Assembly (NCBI RefSeq): GCF_000372745.1
Contig: NZ_KB889680.1
Span: forward strand, 44,134-108,133
DNA: 64,000 nucleotides
Reading direction: 5' to 3'
DNA from: Embleya scabrispora DSM 41855
GTDB lineage: Bacteria > Actinomycetota > Actinomycetes > Streptomycetales > Streptomycetaceae
The translations under genes and the position numbers were made by a program. This document shows positions 16,944 through 24,838 of the stretch, piece by piece (position 1 is the first letter of the stretch; each line of letters begins with the position of its first letter). The notes below the pieces were generated by a model, which was given only the letters and a program-made list of their open reading frames with translations, did not search any database and was not told where the DNA came from.

Positions 16944-18239
16944 ATGCTCATGACCGGCCCCGGGATCGACGAGCGAGTGCCGCTCGACTCGATCGATCTC
17001 TACGATCCACGCCGATTCCAGACCCATCCGCAACACGTCGCCCTGGCGACGCTGCGCGAGGTGGCGCCCGTATGGGCCCAGCACACCCCCGACGGTGCCC
17101 GCTTCTGGTCCGTCACGCGCTACGACGACGTCGTGCGCGTCCTCAAGGACGCGCGCCGGTACAGCTCCGAACACGGCACGATCCTCGACGTCACCGGCGG
17201 GGACAGCGCCGGGGGCAAGACCATCAACCTGATGGACCGTCCGCGGCACACGGCGGTGCGCACACCCGCGTTCCACACCATGACCACGAACATCCTCGCC
17301 CAGCGCACGGAGAACATCCGCGCGCACGTGTTACGGATCATCGAGCCGCTGACGGCGGGTGGCGAGCACGACTTCGCCCGGTCGATGTTCGATCTGCCGA
17401 TGGCCGCCGTCGGCGAGATCCTGGGCATCCCCCGCCGGTACTGGGCCGACATCCCGCGCTGGACCATGGCGGGAGTCGCCCCCGACGACCCGGAGTTCGC
17501 CAAGGGACAGACCGCCCAGACGCTGCGCGAGGCGCACCACGACCTGTTCGCCATGTTCAGCGAGCTGATCGCCGACCGCCGCCGCGAACCCCGAGACGAC
17601 CTGGTCTCGCGGCTCACGCGGGTGGAGCTCGACGGCGCGCCGATGGAAGACAGCCTGGTCCTGCTCAACTGCTACAGCTTCGTCATGGGCGCCACCACCA
17701 CGACACCGCACACCGCCACGCACATGCTGCTGGCGCTGCTGGAGCGCCCCGAGGTCTGGCGCCGCGTCCAGGAGAATCCCGAGCTGGCGGCGGCGGCCGT
17801 ACAGGAGTCGCTGCGCTGGTCCACCCCGACCAACCACCTGATGCGCCGGACCCGCACCGAGGTGGAGATCGCCGGCACCAGGATCGGCGCGGGGGAACTG
17901 GTGGTGGCCTGGGTGGCCTCCGCGAACCGCGACGATCGGGTGTTCACCGACCCGTTCTCGTTCCTGATCGACCGCACGCCCAACCCGCACATCGCCTTCG
18001 GCATCGGCCCGCACTACTGCGTCGGCGGGCCGGCCGCCAGGGTGGCGCTCACCGTGCTGCTGGAGGAACTGGTCACCCGATTCGACCGGTTCGAACTCGC
18101 CGGGGAGCCGACCCATCTGCGCTCGAACTTCATCAACGGTCTCACCCGGCTGCCGATCACGGCCCACCCGCGCACCGGTGCGGCCAAGGCGGCGAGGGCG
18201 GCGAGGGCGGCGAGGGCCAAGGAGGTGACCCGGTCGTGA
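16944..18239 (+). CDS. cytochrome P450
   Basis: A 431-aa soluble bacterial P450. Visible motifs: ExxR as ESLR, heme loop FGIGPHYCVGG with the thiolate Cys at about 359, and an I-helix reading FVMGATTTTPH. In the I-helix the acidic residue of the usual acid-alcohol pair (as in AGHETT) is Thr. It closely resembles the P450 at 38488-39738 (shared SAGG(K/R)TI, LNCYSF, SN(F/W)ING), so the two are paralogues. Oxidation of a carrier-bound amino acid or peptide is likely from its tight link to the C-PCP-C gene, but is inference. Start ATG at 16944, after GGGAG about nine bases upstream; the frame extends to 16827 without support. Codon 130 is TTA (17331-17333). The C-terminus has a 9-bp repeat giving ARAARAARA. 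The stop overlaps the next start (GTGA). Confidence 0.9.
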   Translation: MLMTGPGIDERVPLDSIDLYDPRRFQTHPQHVALATLREVAPVWAQHTPDGARFWSVTRYDDVVRVLKDARRYSSEHGTILDVTGGDSAGGKTINLMDRPRHTAVRTPAFHTMTTNILAQRTENIRAHVLRIIEPLTAGGEHDFARSMFDLPMAAVGEILGIPRRYWADIPRWTMAGVAPDDPEFAKGQTAQTLREAHHDLFAMFSELIADRRREPRDDLVSRLTRVELDGAPMEDSLVLLNCYSFVMGATTTTPHTATHMLLALLERPEVWRRVQENPELAAAAVQESLRWSTPTNHLMRRTRTEVEIAGTRIGAGELVVAWVASANRDDRVFTDPFSFLIDRTPNPHIAFGIGPHYCVGGPAARVALTVLLEELVTRFDRFELAGEPTHLRSNFINGLTRLPITAHPRTGAAKAARAARAARAKEVTRS

Positions 18240-21200
18240 CGGCCACCCCGACCGAAGCGCTCCCGGCGACACCGGTACAGGAACAGATGTGGCTGGTCGA
18301 CGAGATGGACCGCGACGCGGCCGTGTACAACGAACATCTGGTCTTCGAACTGGTCGGGCCGCTGTCCGTGCCCGCCCTCGAAGCCGGATTCGACCTGCTG
18401 GTCGAGCGGCACACGGCGCTGCGCACGATCCTGCCCGTGGACAAGGGTCGGCTGCGCCAATCCGTGGTGGCCCCGTGGTCGGTGCGACTGGACCCGCCGC
18501 TCGACTTCACCGGTCGCCGCGAGGACGCGTTGCACTGGGCCCGCACACTGGTGGAGGAGCCGTACAGCACGACGGTGACCCCGCCGGTGCGATTCGGCCT
18601 GGCCCGGCTCGGCCCACGTGAGCACCTGCTCGTGCTCGGCTTCCACCACGAGGTCATGGACGCCGGCGCCGCCGCGCACCTGCTCGACGAACTCGCCGTG
18701 GCCTACACCGCCCACCGAGCCGGTCGCCGGGCGGAGCCGGCGCCGGTGACCGCCGACTACCGCGACTTCACCCGGTGGCACTGCGAACTCCTGGAAACCG
18801 GCGCACTGGACGCCGAACGGAGCGCATGGGTGGCCGAGTTGGCCGACGCCCCGCACGTGTTGCGGATGCCGGAGGACGCGCCGAGGCCGGCGACCAAGCG
18901 CAACCGCGGTGCCCTGGCGATCCATCCCTTCCCGGCCGGCACGGTGCCCCGGCTGCGCCGGTTCGCCGCCGGCCATCGGGTCACCCCGTTCCACGCGCTG
19001 CTCGCGGCGTTCACGACCGTGCTGCACCGACACACGCGTGCCGAGGACATGGTGCTCGGGATCTGCGGGGACGGCCGACCGGAGCAGTACCCCGACGTGG
19101 TCGGCCCGCTGTCCTGCATGATCCCGGTGCGCATGCGGGCACCGGGCGATCTGCCGTTCGCCGAACTGCTGGCCGCCGCTCGTGACGCCACGCTCACCGC
19201 GTACGACCGGCAGTTCATCCCCTTCCGACAGGTCGTGCGGGAGAGCCTGGTCAGCCGGGACCCCGGCCACTCGCCGCTGGTCCAGGTGGTCTTCAACGCG
19301 CCACCGCTGCACTTTCGCCCGGACACCTTCCCGGACCTGACCATGAGCGTCGTACATGTGCCGCGCGGGCGTTGCCGTTTCGATCTGCTGTTCAACCTCG
19401 AATGGCACGGCGACGACATCGTCGCCACCGTCGAGTACGACACCGCGATCTTCGCGGCGGCCACCGTCAAGCGGCTCGTCGACCACTTCGCGGCAGCCGT
19501 GGAGTCCGCGATTGCCGACCCCTACGCAACCCTGGACGCCCTCGAACTCGGGCCTCCGGCAGTCGACTTCGCGGCCCCGAGACGCGCGGCGGACGACGAC
19601 GACATCCGCCACACCCTCCAGACGCCCGGTGGACCGGTCCTCCTGGGTTCGGATCCGGCCCGGCCGAGCGACGACCGAGGTGAGGTGTCGGCCGTACCCG
19701 GCCTCGCCGAGGTCAGGGAGCCCACCGGGGCGCTCGCGCCCTGCGGCCTGGAAGGTGTGCTGCACATCGACGGGACCCCGGTGCCCGACCCGCCGGCCGG
19801 CGGCGCGCTGCGGGTACGCCGGGTCGAGGACGGCCGCCTGTTGTGGCGGATCGTGGGCCCGTCCCGGGACGAGGAACCGACGGAGGGCCGGCGACCCCAC
19901 CCCGCCGGGGCGAGCCGGCGGCGCGCCCCGGCCGTGGAGCGGCGGGTCGTCGAACTGTGCCGTGAACTCCTGGAGGACGACTCGATCACCGGCGCGGACG
20001 ACTTCTTCGCGGTGGGCGGCCACTCGATGATCGCCTCGCGACTGGCGCAGACCCTCTCCGACGAGTTCGGGGCGCACATCCCGCTGCTCTTCGTCTTCGA
20101 GAACCCCGAACTGCACGAGTTCGCCGCCGCGATCGCCGCCCGCCACCCGGCGGTGGCCGACGCGCTCGCCGAGCTGGAGACGCTCACCGACGACGAGATC
20201 GGGGCACTCGCCGGGTCCGAACAGCCCGACGAACCCGCGCCGGACGACCCGCCCGTGCCGAGCGAGCGCACCACCGCGCTGGGCGCGGCCGAGGAGCCGT
20301 TCTGGCTGATGGAGCAGTTCGCCCCCGGCAGCTCCGTCAACACGCTCACGCTGTCGCTGCGGGTCCGGGGCCCGCTGGACGAAGGGGCGTTGGAATGGGC
20401 CTTCGGACACGCCGTGGCCCGCGAGGAGATCCTGCGCACCACCTACCACCTGACCGAGGGCGACGCCGCCCCGAGCCGACGCGTGCACGACGAACACCCG
20501 TTCACGATCGAGGTGGTGGACCTGCGCCGCACGCCCGCCGAGGAACGCGAGCAGGCCGCGGCCAAGGTGGCCGCGGAGCGGGCGCACCGAGGCTTCGACG
20601 TGTCCGAACTGCCGCTGATCCGGCTGACCGTGGTCCGCCTGGACACGGGCACCCGCGACCTGCTCCTGACCTGCCACCACCTGGTGATGGACTACTGGGC
20701 GGTGACCAAGGTGCTGTTCCCGCAGATCGCGGCCTGCTACCGATGGCGCACCACCGGCGAGGGCGAACTGCCCGCGCCGCGCACCACGACCTTCCGCGAC
20801 GTCGTCGCCGCCGAGCGCCGGCGGGCGACGACCACCGCCGCACAGGAGCACCGGCGCTACTGGCGGCGTCGCCTGGCGGGCCTGCGCGAGCTGACCCTGC
20901 CCACCGACTTCCCCCGCCCCGACGCGCCGTCCTTCGACGGGGACGTCGTGTACCGCCTGGTGCCGGCGGCCGTGCGGGACGCGGTGTACACCTTCGCCAC
21001 GCGGGAGCGGGTGACCCCGTTCGTCGTGGTGGCCGCCGCGCTGTCCGCGGTGCTGCGGCAGTGGTCCGGGCAGGACGACGTGCAACTGCTCACGCCGTGC
21101 GAGAACCGCCTCGACCTGGACGCGGCGGACGTGATGGGGGCGTTCGTCAACCTGCTCGTGTTGCGCTTCGACGACTTCGACACCCGCACGACCTGGCGCG

Positions 21201-21598
21201 AACACCTGGCCGGGACCCGCGAGACGGTGGCCGGTGCCTACGCCAACCAGTCCTGCCCGGCCGGTGACGCGCTGCGCGCGGCCGGCGCGGATCCGCTGGT
21301 GCTCAGCGGGCGTGGATCGTACGTGACGCTCAACGTGTTCCAGGCCGAATCCGGCTTCGCGTTGCCCGGCTGCCGGACCCACCAGGGGCGCATCGTGGCG
21401 AATGGGCGGGCCGGTACCGACCTGGAGGTGTCCACGCTGATCGTCGAGGACGGGCTGCTCCTCGACGTCAAGTACCGCACCGCGTTGTGGGAGCGCGCCT
21501 CGGTGGAGCGCTTCGTCGCGGCCTGCGAAGCGGCCCTGGTCGCGCTGATCGAGCATCCGGACGGCGCCCTGCCGGCGCGCCCCATGGGACGCGCCTGA
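18236..21598 (+). CDS. NRPS protein C-PCP-C without an adenylation domain
   Basis: A 1120-aa protein. The first C domain (about 5-440) has catalytic HHEVMDA (137-143) and the second (about 680-1105) HHLVMDY (814-820): both catalytic His and the Asp are kept but the Gly is changed. Between them is a PCP (about 565-640, Ser 597 in VGGHSM). Where an A domain would sit, only about 120 residues remain. Part of it (GLEGVLHIDG followed by GALRVRRVEDGRLLWRIVG) looks like the worn-down C-terminal end of an A domain (GELYxGG ... YRTGDxxRxxxDGxLxxxGR). The PCP must be loaded in trans. The GTG start at 18236 overlaps the P450 stop. The paired C domains could join an upstream and a downstream carrier to this PCP. 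Confidence 0.88.
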   Translation: MTATPTEALPATPVQEQMWLVDEMDRDAAVYNEHLVFELVGPLSVPALEAGFDLLVERHTALRTILPVDKGRLRQSVVAPWSVRLDPPLDFTGRREDALHWARTLVEEPYSTTVTPPVRFGLARLGPREHLLVLGFHHEVMDAGAAAHLLDELAVAYTAHRAGRRAEPAPVTADYRDFTRWHCELLETGALDAERSAWVAELADAPHVLRMPEDAPRPATKRNRGALAIHPFPAGTVPRLRRFAAGHRVTPFHALLAAFTTVLHRHTRAEDMVLGICGDGRPEQYPDVVGPLSCMIPVRMRAPGDLPFAELLAAARDATLTAYDRQFIPFRQVVRESLVSRDPGHSPLVQVVFNAPPLHFRPDTFPDLTMSVVHVPRGRCRFDLLFNLEWHGDDIVATVEYDTAIFAAATVKRLVDHFAAAVESAIADPYATLDALELGPPAVDFAAPRRAADDDDIRHTLQTPGGPVLLGSDPARPSDDRGEVSAVPGLAEVREPTGALAPCGLEGVLHIDGTPVPDPPAGGALRVRRVEDGRLLWRIVGPSRDEEPTEGRRPHPAGASRRRAPAVERRVVELCRELLEDDSITGADDFFAVGGHSMIASRLAQTLSDEFGAHIPLLFVFENPELHEFAAAIAARHPAVADALAELETLTDDEIGALAGSEQPDEPAPDDPPVPSERTTALGAAEEPFWLMEQFAPGSSVNTLTLSLRVRGPLDEGALEWAFGHAVAREEILRTTYHLTEGDAAPSRRVHDEHPFTIEVVDLRRTPAEEREQAAAKVAAERAHRGFDVSELPLIRLTVVRLDTGTRDLLLTCHHLVMDYWAVTKVLFPQIAACYRWRTTGEGELPAPRTTTFRDVVAAERRRATTTAAQEHRRYWRRRLAGLRELTLPTDFPRPDAPSFDGDVVYRLVPAAVRDAVYTFATRERVTPFVVVAAALSAVLRQWSGQDDVQLLTPCENRLDLDAADVMGAFVNLLVLRFDDFDTRTTWREHLAGTRETVAGAYANQSCPAGDALRAAGADPLVLSGRGSYVTLNVFQAESGFALPGCRTHQGRIVANGRAGTDLEVSTLIVEDGLLLDVKYRTALWERASVERFVAACEAALVALIEHPDGALPARPMGRA

Positions 21599-21599
21599 C

Positions 21600-22613
21600 A
21601 TGGCGGCCGCCGTCGATCCCGACGCCTTCGACCGATGCCGTGCCGGCCGACTCACCGTGGTCGGGGCGCCCGCCCGGCCCGGTCCGGCCCGAGGCAGCGC
21701 CATGGCCCATCACGGCGAGATCCTCCAGGGCGTCTTCGAACGCGACGACGGGGCGCCGGCCCATGCCGTCGTCTCGTTGCCGCTGCCCTCGCTGCACGCC
21801 CACGCCACCTTCGTGCCCGCCCGTACCCTCGGCGTCACGGTCAGCCCGACGTGGAAGACCAAGGCCGCGGGCGCGGCCCGAGAGACGCTGCGCTGGCTGG
21901 GTGTGCGCGAGGGTGGGCGGCTGAGCGTATCCAGCTCGATTCCCGTCGAACGCGGCATGGGCTCGTCCACCGCCGATGTGGTCGGCGCGATCCGGGCGGT
22001 GGCTCGCGCGCACGGCAGGATGCCGACCGAGGCGGAGGTGGCCGCCCTGGCGGTGCGCGCCGAAGGCGCCTCGGACGGTGTGATGTTCGGACCCCGCGCG
22101 GTGTTGTACGCCAACCGGGAGGGCTACGTCCTGGAGGATCTCGGCGGCCCGCTTCCGGCGCTGGAAGTGCTCGGCTTCGACGTCGGCGGCCCGGACGTGG
22201 ACACGATCGCCCAGCCCCCGCGCGAGTACCGCCCGAGCGAGATCGAGGAACTGCGGCACCTGCGGGCGATGGTGCGCCGAGCGGTGGCCGAGGCGGACTG
22301 CGCGCTGCTGGCGCGCACGGCCACCGCCAGCGCCCGGCTCAATCAGCGTTTCCTGCCCCAGGCCGCGCTGCCGCTGGCCGAGCGGATCTGCCGCGCCGGC
22401 GACGGCATCGGCGTACAGGTCGCGCACAGCGGCCGGGTGATGGGCGTCCTGTTCGACCCGGCGGGCGCCGGGCTCGCCGCGCGGATGGTCGACGCCCGGC
22501 GGCGACTGAGGGCCGTCGGAATACAGCGCGTGTGGTCGTTTCGTACCGATTCCGTGGCCGCCGGGGGGCCGGTCGGGCCGCGCGACGCGGACAACCGTGA
22601 GGAGCGGTGGTGA
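21600..22613 (+). CDS. GHMP-family kinase, L-threonine kinase (PduX)-like
   Basis: A 337-aa GHMP kinase. N-terminal HHGEILQGVF matches the GE(L/F)(L/I)QG segment of PduX-type L-threonine kinases, the ATP loop is GMGSSTADVVGAIRA, and the C-terminal part has the GVQVAHSGRVMGVLFD motif. The family phosphorylates the side chain of L-threonine. In this cluster the expected product, O-phospho-L-threonine, is a good substrate for the PLP beta-substituting enzyme at 39735-40940; together with the lyase at 42166 this suggests 2,3-diaminobutyrate synthesis (inference). ATG start at 21600, immediately after the NRPS stop at 21598; its own stop overlaps the next start (GTGA). Confidence 0.82.
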   Translation: MAAAVDPDAFDRCRAGRLTVVGAPARPGPARGSAMAHHGEILQGVFERDDGAPAHAVVSLPLPSLHAHATFVPARTLGVTVSPTWKTKAAGAARETLRWLGVREGGRLSVSSSIPVERGMGSSTADVVGAIRAVARAHGRMPTEAEVAALAVRAEGASDGVMFGPRAVLYANREGYVLEDLGGPLPALEVLGFDVGGPDVDTIAQPPREYRPSEIEELRHLRAMVRRAVAEADCALLARTATASARLNQRFLPQAALPLAERICRAGDGIGVQVAHSGRVMGVLFDPAGAGLAARMVDARRRLRAVGIQRVWSFRTDSVAAGGPVGPRDADNREERW

Positions 22614-22813
22614 GGACATCGATCCCGATCCTGCTGACGCAGGACGACCTACGGATCCTGGCCCCGGAGCAGCCGGCCCCACCGGCGCGCCCCGCCGGGC
22701 CCGGGCCCGACGACCCGCACGCGGCGGACCCGGCGGGCGACGCGCCCGTCCGGGCCGCCGAGGGCGACGGCTGGGACGACGACGGGCCCTCGCCGCTGTG
22801 GAGCTGGCGATGA
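22610..22813 (+). CDS. small acidic Pro-rich protein, unknown, inside NRPS operon
   Basis: A 67-aa protein that I do not recognise. It starts GTG at 22610, overlapping the kinase stop by 4 bases, and its own TGA overlaps the ATG of the reductase gene by 4 bases, so it sits exactly between two coupled genes. Almost all third codon positions are G or C, which supports real coding. The N-terminal 18 residues are amphipathic (RTSIPILLTQDDLRIL), the middle is Pro/Ala/Asp-rich and probably unstructured, and the C-terminus is DDDGPSPLWSWR with two Trp. It could be a docking or adaptor peptide for the assembly line, or less likely a ribosomal peptide substrate. No signal peptide. Confidence 0.7.
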   Translation: MRTSIPILLTQDDLRILAPEQPAPPARPAGPGPDDPHAADPAGDAPVRAAEGDGWDDDGPSPLWSWR

Positions 22814-24012
22814 GCACCGCCGAGCAGGACGCGCTGCTGCCCGCCGACGTGGTGCCGCGCAACACGCCGGTGCCATCCGCCGAACCCGGCGCCGCCCTGG
22901 TGACCGGCGCGTCCGGGTTCCTCGGCGCCGCCGTGGTCGCCGAACTGCTGGAGCACACCGACCAACGGGTGTACTGCCTGGTGCGCCCCAGGGACGGCAC
23001 CGCACAGGAGCGCATCGAGGCCGCGCTGCGCTGGTTCGACCTGTGGAGCGATGCGTGGTCGGGCCGGGTGGTCGCCCTCGCGGGCGACCTGGCCCGGCCG
23101 GGATGCGGCCTGGGGGACGCCGACCGACGGCTCGTGCACGAGGAGGTCGACACGATCTACCACTGCGGCGCGGGCGTGAACGTCAGCTACCCCTACGAGG
23201 CGCTGCGCGGTCCCAACGTCGCGGGCACCGTCGAGGTGCTGCGCCTGGTGTGCGAGGGCCGACCCAAGCGGCTCGCGCACGTGTCCACCGTCTCGGTGCT
23301 CTACGGAAACCGTGTCCGGGGCGAGGACGGCCCCGGAGCGGTCGCCGACTTCACCGAACTGGGGCCGGCCGGAGTGCTCGGCGGCTACGGAATGAGCAAG
23401 TGGGTGGCCGAACGCCTGGTCGCCCAGGCCCGCGAACGCGGCGTGGACGCGCTGGTGTTCCGCTCCGGCACCCTGGCCGGACACACCCGCACCGGAGTGT
23501 CCAACCCCAACGACTACGCGTGGCTGTTCCTGCGCACGTGCGCAGCGATGGAGGCGGCCCCGTCGGCGGGCTCCCCACTCCGGTGGGCACCCGTCGACTA
23601 CGCGGCGCGCGCCGTGGTGCGGCTGACCCGCGCGAGCGAGGGATCGGCGCCGCCCGCCTACCACCTGATCGCCCCCGAACACACCCGCTACACCACGCTG
23701 TTCTCCTGGCTGCGCCGCTTCGGCTACCGGCTGCGACCCGTCGACTTCACGCTCTGGCGGCAGCGGGTCCTGGACGCGTCGGTGACCTCCGCCCGGGACG
23801 AACTGCGGCAGATCGCCGCGACCCTGCCCGACGCCTCGGCCGGCACCGCCGCCGTGATTCCCGACGTGGCCTGCGATCGCACCGACGCCGAGTTGGCCGA
23901 ACTCGACGTGCGCTGCCCGGTCCTGGACGAGCAGCTTGCCCGCAGATACTTCGAAGTCGGGTTGTCCCGTGCGGAGTTGCCCGCGCCGGAACGGATCGCC
24001 GGACCACGATGA
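22810..24012 (+). CDS. free-standing thioester reductase (SDR-type R domain)
   Basis: A 400-aa extended SDR of the NRPS thioester-reductase type. It has the NAD(P)-binding VTGASGFLGAAVVAELL (about 31-47), YCLVRPRDG, DTIYHCGAGVN, HVSTVSV and the catalytic YGMSK Tyr/Lys pair (about 193-197). Such domains release a carrier-bound acyl chain as an aldehyde, sometimes further to an alcohol. No thioesterase fused to an NRPS was seen in cluster 1, so this protein is the best candidate for product release, although it could also act on a monomer-loaded PCP. ATG at 22810 overlaps the stop of the 67-aa gene; an upstream in-frame start at 22597 would overlap that gene entirely and is not preferred. Confidence 0.87.
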   Translation: MSTAEQDALLPADVVPRNTPVPSAEPGAALVTGASGFLGAAVVAELLEHTDQRVYCLVRPRDGTAQERIEAALRWFDLWSDAWSGRVVALAGDLARPGCGLGDADRRLVHEEVDTIYHCGAGVNVSYPYEALRGPNVAGTVEVLRLVCEGRPKRLAHVSTVSVLYGNRVRGEDGPGAVADFTELGPAGVLGGYGMSKWVAERLVAQARERGVDALVFRSGTLAGHTRTGVSNPNDYAWLFLRTCAAMEAAPSAGSPLRWAPVDYAARAVVRLTRASEGSAPPAYHLIAPEHTRYTTLFSWLRRFGYRLRPVDFTLWRQRVLDASVTSARDELRQIAATLPDASAGTAAVIPDVACDRTDAELAELDVRCPVLDEQLARRYFEVGLSRAELPAPERIAGPR

Positions 24013-24767
24013 GCGTCGAGGAGAGGACCATGGCCCCATCGAGCGCCAGTGCGTACAACGCCGTCGCCGAGGTGTACGACGAATGGACGGGCCCGCTGCC
24101 CGACACCCCGGCCACCGTGGAGTTCCTGGCCCGGTACGCGGCCGGCGGCCCGGTCCTGGAACTGGGCGTCGGCACCGGACGGGTGGCCCTCCCGCTGGCC
24201 GCCAAGGGCCTGGAGGTGATCGGCATCGAGGGTGCCGACAAGATGATCGACAAGCTCAAACTGCGCCCCGGCGGGGACGCGTTCCCGGTCATCCTCGGGG
24301 ACATGGCCGACGTCGCCGTGGACCGCACGTTCTCGCTGATCTACCTCGTCTTCAACACCTTCCTGTGCCTGCTCGACCAGCGCGACCAGGTCCGCTGCCT
24401 GCGCAACGCGGCCGAGCACCTGGAGCCGGACGGCACACTGGTGACCGAGATGTACGTTCCCGACCCCCGGCGCACCGACGCCGACGGCCGGCGGCTGGCC
24501 ACCGGCAGCGTCGAGCGCGACCGGGTCTTCCTGGAGGCCACGATGCACGACACGCTGCGCCAGCGGATCCGCACCCAGGTGGTGATCGTGAGCGAGAGCG
24601 GCATTCGCCTCTACCCCAGCCAGATCCGGTACGTGTGGCCCAGCGAGTTGGACCTGATGGCACAACTGGCCGGGCTCGAACTGGTCCACCGACACGGCGG
24701 CTGGGCGGGCGAGCCGTTCACCGCCAAGAGCACTCGGCACGTGTCGGTCTTTCGCAAGGCGGCCTGA
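24009..24767 (+). CDS. class I SAM-dependent methyltransferase
   Basis: A 252-aa methyltransferase with motif I VLELGVGTGRVALPLA (about 49-64), an acidic post-I residue (GIEGAD), and motif III-like AEHLEPDGTLVTEM. N-terminal AYNAVAEVYDEW is common in small-molecule methyltransferases. The substrate is unknown; N- or O-methylation of the peptide or of a monomer is possible. The ATG at 24009 overlaps the reductase stop (ATGA). It is the last gene of the P450-started operon and is followed by a strong hairpin. Confidence 0.85.
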   Translation: MSVEERTMAPSSASAYNAVAEVYDEWTGPLPDTPATVEFLARYAAGGPVLELGVGTGRVALPLAAKGLEVIGIEGADKMIDKLKLRPGGDAFPVILGDMADVAVDRTFSLIYLVFNTFLCLLDQRDQVRCLRNAAEHLEPDGTLVTEMYVPDPRRTDADGRRLATGSVERDRVFLEATMHDTLRQRIRTQVVIVSESGIRLYPSQIRYVWPSELDLMAQLAGLELVHRHGGWAGEPFTAKSTRHVSVFRKAA

Positions 24768-24777
24768 CCGCCCCACG

Positions 24778-24824
24778 CACGATGCCGCGGCCCCGCCCTG
24801 GTCGGGCGGGGCCGCGGCATCGTG
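24778..24824. terminator. perfect 21-bp hairpin between convergent operons
   Basis: 24778-24798 pairs perfectly with 24804-24824 across the 5-base loop TGGTC. It sits between the methyltransferase gene (+) and the A-PCP-C gene (-), so it can end transcription from both sides. Confidence 0.9.
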
Positions 24825-24838
24825 TCGCCGGGATGCGC

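Noticed and set aside
12935..16951. 4-kb minus-strand frame across MbtH, the A-PCP gene and the thioesterase
   Set aside because: It spans unrelated plus-strand genes and intergenic DNA; only the thioesterase part in another frame is a real minus-strand gene.
22597..24012. Longer thioester reductase starting at 22597
   Set aside because: The extra 71 residues are Arg/Gly/Pro-rich shadow sequence overlapping the 67-aa gene, and the ATG at 22810 is coupled to that gene's stop.
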